Origin: Flavobacteriales bacterium | GTDB taxonomy: Bacteria > Bacteroidota > Bacteroidia > NS11-12g > UBA955 | Assembly (NCBI GenBank): GCA_947450405.1 | Contig: CANFVI010000060.1 | Location: 1-9,535, forward strand | Length of the DNA: 9,535 nt | Direction: 5' to 3' | In this document: piece by piece, positions 1-6,800 of the stretch | How positions within the stretch are numbered: the stretch's first letter is position 1 | Layout: every line of letters starts with the position of its first letter | Translations under genes and position numbers: made by a program | Notes under the pieces: model-generated | Told to the model about the DNA's origin: nothing | The model's input: the letters and a program-made list of their open reading frames with translations, nothing else | Database searches by the model: none

Positions 1-382
1 TAACAGAATCACCGGTTCTCAATTGTAAATCTATTCCTTGATGGGGAACACCGCCTCTCCATCCAAAGCCAGAATTTACTTTACCAGAAATAGGTAAAGT
101 GTATCCACAATCGGCATGAAGCAAGGTTACTGGTATTTCTCTATTTAGCGTTTTTACATTGAATCTGTATGGGTCCAACGCCAATGTATCCCAATTATAA
201 TAAAAATCAAATTCAGGATAAAAGCCAGGAAGAATGAGTGTATTTAATTCTAAAACATCTTCGGGAACATCGCGGTAAGTAGAATCACCCAAAATGTTCA
301 ACCCATAGGAATTGATGGCGAACAAGGCCAATACAAAAACAATAAGTTTATAATAACTGCGCGGCTCTTGTTTTAGCTTCAT
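1..382 (-). CDS. Exported M23-family (LytM-like) peptidoglycan metallopeptidase, C-terminus cut off by window edge
   Basis: The first 127 residues are visible; the gene runs off the left edge. Residues 1-27 form a signal peptide: a charged start (MKLKQEPR) followed by a hydrophobic stretch (LIVFVLALFAIN). After a spacer of about 65 residues, the M23 domain begins near residue 93 with YTLPISGKV, then SGFGWRGG and HQGID. H114 and D118 form the HxxxD half of the LytM-type zinc site. The second half (the HxH motif) would lie outside the window. Family members are zinc endopeptidases that cut peptide cross-links of peptidoglycan outside the inner membrane; some are inactive regulators of amidases. 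I chose the ATG at 380-382 because it gives a compact signal peptide. An in-frame ATG at 416-418 would add 12 polar residues in front. The start lies 35 bases inside ribF, so the two genes are probably cotranscribed and coupled. No promoter or Shine-Dalgarno sequence is visible. Confidence 0.85.
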   Translation of the reverse strand, partial: MKLKQEPRSYYKLIVFVLALFAINSYGLNILGDSTYRDVPEDVLELNTLILPGFYPEFDFYYNWDTLALDPYRFNVKTLNREIPVTLLHADCGYTLPISGKVNSGFGWRGGVPHQGIDLQLRTGDSV

Positions 383-1280
383 CTTTTTGTAGTTGTATTT
401 TGAGCGCGTCCAATCCATTAAATCTTTGTTCTTCCCGCAAAAATTGTACCAAAAATAAGGTAATTTTTTGGTTGTATATGTCTTTATTGAAGTCAAGAAT
501 ATGGGCTTCAATGGTTTGGGTCGTGCCATCTACAGTTGGTCTGACACCAATGTTTAGCATGATTTTAAACCTGGATTCTTCAATAAGTGTATAACCAATG
601 TACACTCCATTGGGGGGTATTAACTTATTTGATTCATCAATTTGAATATTGGCAGTAGGAAATCCCAATTGACGGCCTAGCTGTTTCCCTTGAACTACAG
701 TTCCAGTTAATGTATAGGGTTGTCCCAATAATTCATTTGCACTTTCTAAATTTCCACTGCTTAGTGCTTTTCTGATTCGGGTACTGCTCACTGCGATTTC
801 ATCGATTTCGGAAGCATCAATTTCTTTTACATCAAAATTGAATTCAGTGGCAAAGCTTGTCAATTCATGAAATCCACCCGATCTGTTTTTGCCAAATCTG
901 TGGTCATACCCAACAACCATGCATTGTACATTTAATTTTTTTACAAGTATTTCATTCACAAATTCTCTTGGAGAATATTGTGAAATTTCATGTGTAAACG
1001 ACAATACAAGTACATAATCAATACCCATTTCTAAGATTTTTTTGGCCTTTTCTTCAATTGAAGAAAGGAGTTTGATGCTGGTATTTTTGGGGTCAATGAC
1101 CAATCTTGGATGTGGGTGAAAGGTAATTAATAAACTGGGTTTTTTGTATGATTTTGCTAGGTTAACTACTTGTTTGAGAACGTGTTGGTGTCCTAGGTGA
1201 ACGCCATCGAAAGTACCTTGAGTTATCACAAAACCATTGTTTTGAGGGATGTTTTCAAGGTCGAAAATTAAGCCGTTCAT
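348..1280 (-). CDS. ribF: Bifunctional riboflavin kinase / FMN adenylyltransferase (FAD synthetase)
   Basis: This cytoplasmic enzyme phosphorylates riboflavin to FMN with ATP, then adenylylates FMN to FAD. The 310 residues are the usual length for bacterial RibF. The N-terminal nucleotidyltransferase domain shows GTFDGVHLGH (22-31, the HxGH nucleotide-binding signature), VVGYDHRFGKNRSG (122-135) and SSTRIRKAL (165-173). The C-terminal riboflavin kinase domain shows LGRQLGFPTAN (201-211), PNGVYIG (223-229), NIGVRPT (243-249) and EAHILDF (258-264), where the Glu is the expected catalytic base. I chose the ATG at 1278-1280 because homology begins at once after it. An upstream in-frame ATG at 1370 would add 30 residues that are only the antisense of porQ and do not resemble RibF. 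The gene is divergent from porQ across a 40-bp gap and is followed by an overlapping M23 peptidase gene. A candidate promoter lies just upstream. Nothing is missing from either active site. Confidence 0.97.
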   Translation of the reverse strand: MNGLIFDLENIPQNNGFVITQGTFDGVHLGHQHVLKQVVNLAKSYKKPSLLITFHPHPRLVIDPKNTSIKLLSSIEEKAKKILEMGIDYVLVLSFTHEISQYSPREFVNEILVKKLNVQCMVVGYDHRFGKNRSGGFHELTSFATEFNFDVKEIDASEIDEIAVSSTRIRKALSSGNLESANELLGQPYTLTGTVVQGKQLGRQLGFPTANIQIDESNKLIPPNGVYIGYTLIEESRFKIMLNIGVRPTVDGTTQTIEAHILDFNKDIYNQKITLFLVQFLREEQRFNGLDALKIQLQKDEAKTRAAQLL

Positions 1281-1288
1281 TCTGTGTG

Positions 1289-1318
1289 CAAAGTTCGTAA
1301 TAAACCCTATTTTTGCAA
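1289..1318 (-). promoter_or_regulatory. Candidate promoter for ribF (Bacteroidota type)
   Basis: Read on the minus strand, TTG (1318-1316) is followed after 19 bases by GAACTTTG (1296-1289). This matches the Bacteroidota -7 consensus TAnnTTTG at all fixed positions but the first. The element ends 8 bases before the ribF ATG, so the transcript would have almost no leader. It overlaps the porQ promoter on the other strand. Confidence 0.5.
1308..1315 (+). promoter_or_regulatory. Candidate -7 promoter element for porQ
   Basis: TATTTTTG is an exact match to the Bacteroidota -7 element TAnnTTTG and is followed by CAACT and then the ATG at 1321. Initiation a few bases downstream would fall at or next to the ATG, giving a leaderless mRNA. 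A -33 TTG is not clear; the best candidate at the right distance is TGTG at 1285-1288. The 5-base spacing is the same as at tpiA. Confidence 0.55.
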
Positions 1319-1320
1319 CT

Positions 1321-2352
1321 ATGAGGATGAAGTTTCTGCAATTTATTTTATTCGTTGGAATAATTGCCACTGGAAAAGCTCAAGTTGGAGGAACAGGAGT
1401 TTTTCAAATTTTGGAAGTTCCGTTGCATGCAAGATCTATGGCTTGGGGTGGTTATTTATTGGCTTCTCCAACATCTGATGTTCAGTTTGCATCTAACAAT
1501 CCTGCATTGTTAAACAAATCGTTGCACAATAATTACGGTGTTACCTATGGTAGCTTTTTACCCGGAGTAACCAATGGAGGAGTAGGTTATGCATATAACA
1601 AAGGAATTCATAACTTTTCATTTCATACACAGTATTTAGATTATGGCACAATGAAATCGTTTGACGATGGAGGTAATCCCTTGGGAACCGTTTCTGCAAA
1701 TGAAACTAAGGTAACATTGGGTTATTCAAGATCGCTTAATGATAGAATTACCGTTGGTGCTCAACTGGGGTTTGTGTATAGCGTTTTAGAGCCCTATGTT
1801 TCAAATGGTATATTTTCAAATTTGGGAGCACATTACAATTCTAAAGATACCTTAATACAAATGGGATTGGTTCTAAAGAATTTAGGATTTATGTTGAACG
1901 CTTATAGAAATGCGGTTCGAGAATCACTTCCTTTTAATATTCAATATGGTGTTTCCATCAAACCAGCCCATATGCCAGTGCGTTTTCAGCTAATTGCCCA
2001 TTCTTTGCAAAAATGGGATTTAACCTATAATCAATATTTGAAAACAGGAACGATGGATTTAAATGGCCAAGAGGTTATTCCACAAGAATCAAATTTCGGG
2101 GATAAATTATCTCGACATTTGGCACTTGGAATGGAATTCATATTGGGTGAACATTTGGGATTATTGGTAGGGTATAACCATCAACGTAGATCGGAAATGG
2201 CTCCGGAAGCGCAAAAAGGAATGGCAGGTTTTGGATGGGGATTGAAGTTTAAAGTGTATAAATTTCATATTACCTATGCGAGTTCATCTTATTTTACTGG
2301 CTTTAATTCAAACATGTTTTCTATTTCTTTGATTCCCACATTTTTAAACTAA
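1321..2352 (+). CDS. porQ: Type IX secretion system outer-membrane protein PorQ
   Basis: PorQ is an outer-membrane component linked to the type IX secretion system, which exports cargo proteins in Bacteroidota; its exact biochemical role is not settled. The protein has 343 residues, the usual size. Residues 1-20 are a signal peptide with a likely cut after GKA20. The mature protein starts QVGG and then shows the family pattern: FQILEVPLHAR (28-38), MAWGG (40-44), NNPALLN (59-65), GGVGYAYN (86-93), QYLDYGT (104-110), a G-N-P-L-G-T segment (118-123), LGYS (133-136), LVLKNLG (183-189) and RHLALGMEF (265-273). The rest is glycine- and aromatic-rich alternating sequence, as in FadL/PorV-like beta barrels. 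An ATG two codons later (1327) is possible. I prefer 1321 because it lies 5 bases after an exact -7 element. cmk follows after 3 bases, so the two form an operon. No T9SS cargo-type C-terminal domain is present, nor is one expected. Confidence 0.9.
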   Translation: MRMKFLQFILFVGIIATGKAQVGGTGVFQILEVPLHARSMAWGGYLLASPTSDVQFASNNPALLNKSLHNNYGVTYGSFLPGVTNGGVGYAYNKGIHNFSFHTQYLDYGTMKSFDDGGNPLGTVSANETKVTLGYSRSLNDRITVGAQLGFVYSVLEPYVSNGIFSNLGAHYNSKDTLIQMGLVLKNLGFMLNAYRNAVRESLPFNIQYGVSIKPAHMPVRFQLIAHSLQKWDLTYNQYLKTGTMDLNGQEVIPQESNFGDKLSRHLALGMEFILGEHLGLLVGYNHQRRSEMAPEAQKGMAGFGWGLKFKVYKFHITYASSSYFTGFNSNMFSISLIPTFLN

Positions 2353-2355
2353 TTC

Positions 2356-3033
2356 ATGAAAAAAATCAATATTGCAATTGACGGATATAGCAGTTGTGGA
2401 AAAGGTACATTGGCAAAGCAAATGGCCCAAAATTTGGGTTATATATTTATCGATAGCGGTGCGATGTATAGGGCTGTTACCTTGTATTTGTTAGAAAACA
2501 ATATAGATGTTGCCAATGAAATTGAGATTTCTAAAGCTTTAGATCATATTCAACTTGAATTTCATCCCTCAAAAGAAAATAACCGATTTGAGATACATTT
2601 AAATGGAAGAAATGTTGAATCGCTGATTCGTGAACTTCACATAGCAAATAAAGTAAGTTTTGTTGCTAAAATATCAACCGTTAGAACCAAACTTGTTGAT
2701 ATTCAGCAGCAAATTGGGGCAAATAAAGGAGTGGTTATGGATGGTCGTGATATAGGCACCGTTGTTTACCCCGATGCAGAATTGAAAATTTTCATGACCG
2801 CTTCAAACGAGGTGAGAGCCCAACGCAGATTTAAAGAAATGATTGATGCCGGTAAAAATGTAACAATTGAAGAAGTTTCGGCAAATTTAATTGAACGTGA
2901 TTCAATTGATTCTAGTCGCAATGATAGTCCTTTAACGCTCAATGATACGTATCACCTCCTCGACAATTCACATCTTACACCCAATCAGCAGTTCGAACTT
3001 GCAATGAGTTGGGTAAATGAATTGTTGGATTAA
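2356..3033 (+). CDS. cmk: (d)CMP kinase (cytidylate kinase)
   Basis: This cytoplasmic enzyme transfers a phosphate from ATP to CMP or dCMP and so feeds CTP and dCTP synthesis. The 225 residues match the usual length. The order of motifs is complete: the P-loop GYSSCGKGT (10-18), DSGAMYRAV (33-41) at the CMP site, MDGRDIGTVVYPDA (128-141), then TASNEVRAQRRF (148-159) leading into the LID region, and RDSIDSSRNDSPL (181-193), which carries the arginines and aspartate that hold the CMP ribose. The S-S-C in the P-loop, in place of the A-G-S or similar seen in enterobacteria, is in my recollection usual for Bacteroidota enzymes. The start lies 3 bases after the porQ stop with no Shine-Dalgarno sequence, pointing to cotranscription and probable translational coupling. 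tpiA follows 24 bases later but has its own promoter element. Confidence 0.97.
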   Translation: MKKINIAIDGYSSCGKGTLAKQMAQNLGYIFIDSGAMYRAVTLYLLENNIDVANEIEISKALDHIQLEFHPSKENNRFEIHLNGRNVESLIRELHIANKVSFVAKISTVRTKLVDIQQQIGANKGVVMDGRDIGTVVYPDAELKIFMTASNEVRAQRRFKEMIDAGKNVTIEEVSANLIERDSIDSSRNDSPLTLNDTYHLLDNSHLTPNQQFELAMSWVNELLD

Positions 3034-3052
3034 AATAGATTGTCTAACTTTG
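3022..3052 (+). promoter_or_regulatory. Candidate promoter for tpiA, overlapping the end of cmk
   Basis: The -7 element is TAACTTTG (3045-3052), an exact match to TAnnTTTG. TTG occurs 20 bases upstream (3022-3024) and again 17 bases upstream (3025-3027); both spacings fit a Bacteroidota -33 element. Five bases (CGGCA) separate the -7 element from the tpiA ATG, so the transcript is predicted to be leaderless or nearly so. The -33 part lies inside the cmk coding sequence. Confidence 0.6.
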
Positions 3053-3057
3053 CGGCA

Positions 3058-3819
3058 ATGAGAAAGAAAATAGTTGCCGGAAATTGGAAAATGAATAAAA
3101 CCTTGGTTGAAAGCCAAGCGCTGATTACTGAAATTAGAGGTATTGTTAGAGATGAGAATACCAATAAAGCTGAAGTAATTGTTTGTCCTACTTTTTTAGC
3201 ACTGCCATCTGCATCAAAATTACTCGATGGAAGTACCGTTAAATTGGGTGCTCAAAATTGTCATTTTGAAGAAAGTGGCGCTTATACCGGAGAACTTTCT
3301 GCCTCTATGTTAAAGTCAGTTGGTGTTTCTCATGTTATTATTGGACATAGTGAACGCCGTCAGTATTTTCATGAAACAAATGAAATGCTCGCAAAAAAAA
3401 CCACAGCTGCTGTAAATCAAGCTTTAACGGTTTTATTTTGTGTTGGTGAAACTTTACAAGAAAGAGAATCTGGTTCGCATTTTGATATTATTAAATCTCA
3501 AATTTCTGAGGGACTTTTTCACCTTAGTGCCAAAGATATGTCGTTAATAGTTGTTGCTTATGAGCCAGTTTGGGCAATTGGAACTGGATTAACTGCGAGT
3601 TCTGAGCAAGCAGAAGAAGTACATGCATTTATTCGTACTTTGCTTGCAGAAAAATTTGGTGAAGCAATTTCAGAAGAAGTTTCTATCCTATATGGCGGAA
3701 GTGTAAAACCTGATAATGCAGCAGAATTGTTTTCGCAAAAGAACATTGATGGTGGATTAATTGGAGGCGCAGCTTTAAAAGCCCGCGATTTCTTTGATAT
3801 CATCAAAGCAATAAAATAA
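3058..3819 (+). CDS. tpiA: Triosephosphate isomerase
   Basis: This glycolytic and gluconeogenic enzyme interconverts dihydroxyacetone phosphate and glyceraldehyde 3-phosphate in the cytoplasm. It has 253 residues, the usual length, with all catalytic residues visible: N9 and K11 in AGNWKMNK, the electrophile H97 in IIGHSERR (94-101), and the catalytic base E169 in AYEPVWAIGTG (167-177), which also contains the flexible loop 6. The phosphate-binding segments YGGSVKPDN (212-220) and GGLIGGA (232-238) follow. The ATG at 3058 starts directly at the family N-terminus (MRKKIVAGNW). A TTG at 3040 would add six residues, but it lies upstream of and across the -7 promoter element, so I reject it. The gene contains a run of eight A (3393-3400), read in frame as Ala-Lys-Lys. 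It sits between cmk and the giant exported protein on the same strand. Confidence 0.98.
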   Translation: MRKKIVAGNWKMNKTLVESQALITEIRGIVRDENTNKAEVIVCPTFLALPSASKLLDGSTVKLGAQNCHFEESGAYTGELSASMLKSVGVSHVIIGHSERRQYFHETNEMLAKKTTAAVNQALTVLFCVGETLQERESGSHFDIIKSQISEGLFHLSAKDMSLIVVAYEPVWAIGTGLTASSEQAEEVHAFIRTLLAEKFGEAISEEVSILYGGSVKPDNAAELFSQKNIDGGLIGGAALKARDFFDIIKAIK

Positions 3820-3835
3820 AGGTCCTTTCTTTACT

Positions 3836-3859
3836 AGTACAATACTTTATTGTATTTTT
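3836..3859 (+). terminator. AT-rich hairpin with T-run after tpiA, weak terminator candidate
   Basis: Bases 3836-3844 pair with 3848-3856: nine pairs including one G-U and only one G-C, with a 3-base loop (CTT). A run of five T (3855-3859) overlaps and follows the right arm. The layout resembles an intrinsic terminator, but the stem is weak, so partial read-through into the next gene is likely. The right arm also overlaps TATTTTTA (3853-3860), which is one base off a -7 promoter element and could instead serve the giant gene. Confidence 0.3.
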
Positions 3860-3870
3860 ACGTTTCTCTT

Positions 3871-3875
3871 AGGAG
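3871..3875 (+). promoter_or_regulatory. Shine-Dalgarno sequence of the giant gene
   Basis: AGGAG lies 7 bases before the ATG at 3883, an ideal Shine-Dalgarno position. It fixes the start at 3883 rather than at an in-frame ATG at 3850. It is the only clear Shine-Dalgarno sequence in the window; porQ, cmk, tpiA, ribF, truA and the M23 gene have none, as is typical of Bacteroidota. Confidence 0.55.
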
Positions 3876-3882
3876 TTTTTCT

Positions 3883-6800
3883 ATGATTAAATTAAAATTG
3901 TTTTTCTTAATGGTGCTTATGGCACTCAGTAATGCTGCGTTTTCTCAAATCCGCAGTTTTAATTCTGATCCTACAATATTTATGAAGGAATTGGAAGACC
4001 TTTTTAAAGGGGTTGATGATAAGGAAACATTAAGAGATTTTGCAATATTTAAGGAAAATTGGTTAAACGGTAAATTTTCGCCTTCTCAGCAAAAATTCAT
4101 GATGCAGGTTTCAAATCAAATGTTAACCGATCAAATGCAAGTATTGCCTTATTTTAAGTTGTTTTATGGTACCATTACCCGTTTTCTAGAGCGGAAAATG
4201 CCAGATAAAACCCTTGCACAATGGCAAGGCGTTGCGAAAACAATTTTGGCTAATTCATCAGAAGATTACCTCGAATTTCTAAAAACTACAGAACAGTTAT
4301 TTTCATCTAAAACACTGTTTATCAATGAAAATAAAAAATGGTATGTTGATACTAACAATTATGATATTAAACTCGTTAAAGGTAAAATTGCCATCGATTT
4401 TGGTGAAGTTACACTAACTTGTAAATCATTAAGCGATAAATTAATAATCTCAAAAACCAAGGGTGTGTATTTTCCTGGTACAGCAATTTGGGAAGGGAAA
4501 TACGGAAATACAGATTTTTCTAGAGCCATCCCTGAAGATAAAACGCTTATTAAATTTGGGAAGTACACTATTAATTTCAATAAAGCCGAATATCAAATTG
4601 ATACCGTTACGCTCATATATCAGAAATATTTCAAAGAACCCATTTTAGGAAAGTTTTCCGATAAATTGATGTTTTCTTTGGATTCGAACACCGTGAAAAC
4701 AGGCGGATATCCCAAATTCACTTCCTTCAATAATAATTTATTGGTCAGGGGTATTGTGGGTTCCGAATCCTTTTTTAGGGGAGGATTTTCAATGAACGGC
4801 GGAGTAATCAATACGCAAACCGTAGATAATAAACCGTCATTTATTGATATTTTTTATAAAGGGAAGAAAAAGGTTACACTAAAAAGTACAGGATTTAGAA
4901 TTGCAAAAGGAATCGCAAATTCACCCAATACCGAATTTACCTTATACCTCGACAGCGGCAAAAATATTAGCCATCCTGCTGTTCAAGTTTCTTTTGTGTT
5001 TAAAGACAATCGATTAATTATCAACCGTGGTGATGAAGGTTTGATGCGAACAGCATTCAACGACGATTACCACAATATGAGTATCGATGTTGAACAAATT
5101 CGTTGGAAAATTGATGAACCGTTTGTGGATTTTGACAATATCAACGACGATAAAGGAGTGAAGTTTGAATCGAATGATTTCTTTAGGGATTTTATTTATG
5201 AAAAATGGCAAGGACCTTTGTTAACCAATCCACTTGAGAAAATTAATGCCTATTATTTAAGAACTCCTCCAGATCCAATTGCAGAAAGACTTGACAAAGA
5301 AATCAAAACACTATATGCAAATCCGAAGAGAGATCAAGCTTTAATCTCTGTAAAATTGAAAGAACTCAGTGAACGAAAAAGTAATGCTAAAAGGTTAATT
5401 AATTTCAAAGATAGAGGCACATTTCACTTAGACGATTATTGTGGATTTTTCAATCTAGAACCTACACATACCAAACATTTGTTTATTGATTTGCACGATG
5501 CGGGGTTTGTGAATTATAATTTCAAAACAGACAGTATCAAAATTAATCGAAAATTGTTCAAGTATAACTTGATGCATAAAAAGGCAATAGATTATGATGT
5601 CATTCGTTTGAACTCAGTAATTGCAGCGAAGCCAAATGCAACTTTGAATTTACTCAGCAATGAAATGAATATTGAAGGGGTAAGATTCTGTTATTTTTCT
5701 GATTCTCAAAACGTGAGTGTTCGACCTACAGACCAATCTGTTGTGCTAACCCATAATAGAAATTTGCGCTTTGGAGGAATGGTTCGCGCAGGACGTTTTG
5801 ATTTTTATGGTCAAAGATTCAATTTTTCGTATGAGAAATTCATCATTGATTTTGCCAATATCGATTCAATGCAAATGTTTTTTCCAGATGAAACAGGTCA
5901 AAGACTGATTCCAATTAAATCGGTTTTGAGAAATATTGGAGGAACCTTATTTATTGATAAACCCAATAATAAATCGGGAAACATCAACTACCCGGAATAT
6001 CCAATATTTACCTCTAACAAAGGAAGTGATATTTTGTATGACAAACCAAGTATTCATGGTGGTCAGTATAAAGGTGATGTGTTTAAGTTTGTGGTTGATC
6101 CTTTTACTATCGATAGCTTGGATAACTTTACAATCCAAGGATTGCGTTTTGAAGGTGAGTTTTTCTCTGATGGAATTTTTCCAGACTTCAGACATTATGC
6201 TTATATCCAACCTGATTATTCTTTGGGCTTCGTGAAAACAACGCCTCCTGGAGGTTACCCAATGTATCGTGGAAAAGGACATGGCGATATGACCATGAAT
6301 TTAAGTGAAATGGGTTTTTACGGTGAAAATGGTGAAATCAAATATGAATCAAGTTCAACCAAATTCACCAAGATCCTTTTATTGCCGAAAGAGGCGAAGG
6401 GAGAAATTAATAATTACGATCTAAATCAAAACGCAAAATATCCTGAAATTCATGCAGTAAATGCTACCTTGAATTGGAAACCTTACGAAGATAAATACAC
6501 CATTACCCAAGGGAAAACGCCGATCAAGATGTTTAACTTTGGATATGATTTCTTTGGTAAAATTACCCAAAGTCCTACCAATGTCATTGGTGATGGTTTA
6601 TTGAAATGGGATTTGGCTACATTTAGCAGTAAAGAAATGGTATTTGCTCCTAAAAAAGCAAAAGCAGAAGTTGGTGAATTAACAATTTTTGCATTGGATT
6701 CAACTAAGGTTGTATTCAACAGCAAAAACATTCATGGCACGATGGATTTCGCAACAAGAATGGGCGATTTTGCAACCAATGAAGTAGGGCAAATTACCAA

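Noticed and set aside
1249..1320. Upstream extension of porQ to an ATG at 1249
   Set aside because: It would run antisense into ribF and place a polar stretch before a good signal peptide; the -7 box at 1308-1315 would lie inside the gene.
1281..1370. Upstream extension of ribF to an ATG at 1370
   Set aside because: The extra 30 residues are antisense to the porQ start and signal peptide and do not resemble RibF, whose homology begins right after the ATG at 1280.
3040..3057. TTG start for tpiA at 3040
   Set aside because: It adds six non-conserved residues and overlaps the promoter element; the ATG at 3058 matches the family N-terminus.
3393..3400. Run of eight A in tpiA as a programmed frameshift site
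   Set aside because: The reading frame continues normally through all TpiA motifs, and no stop, stem-loop or alternative product is apparent; such runs are common in AT-rich genomes.
3558..3806. Antisense open frame of 82 codons within tpiA
   Set aside because: Its proline- and serine-rich product is the mirror of conserved TpiA codons, with no independent support.
3850..3882. ATG at 3850 as start of the giant gene
   Set aside because: It lies in the hairpin and T-run, would put a polar segment before the signal peptide, and the AGGAG is placed for the ATG at 3883.
5936..6282. Open frames on both strands inside the giant gene (plus 5936-6235, minus 5947-6282)
   Set aside because: They are shadows of the long frame, with no recognisable motifs and no promoter or start signal.
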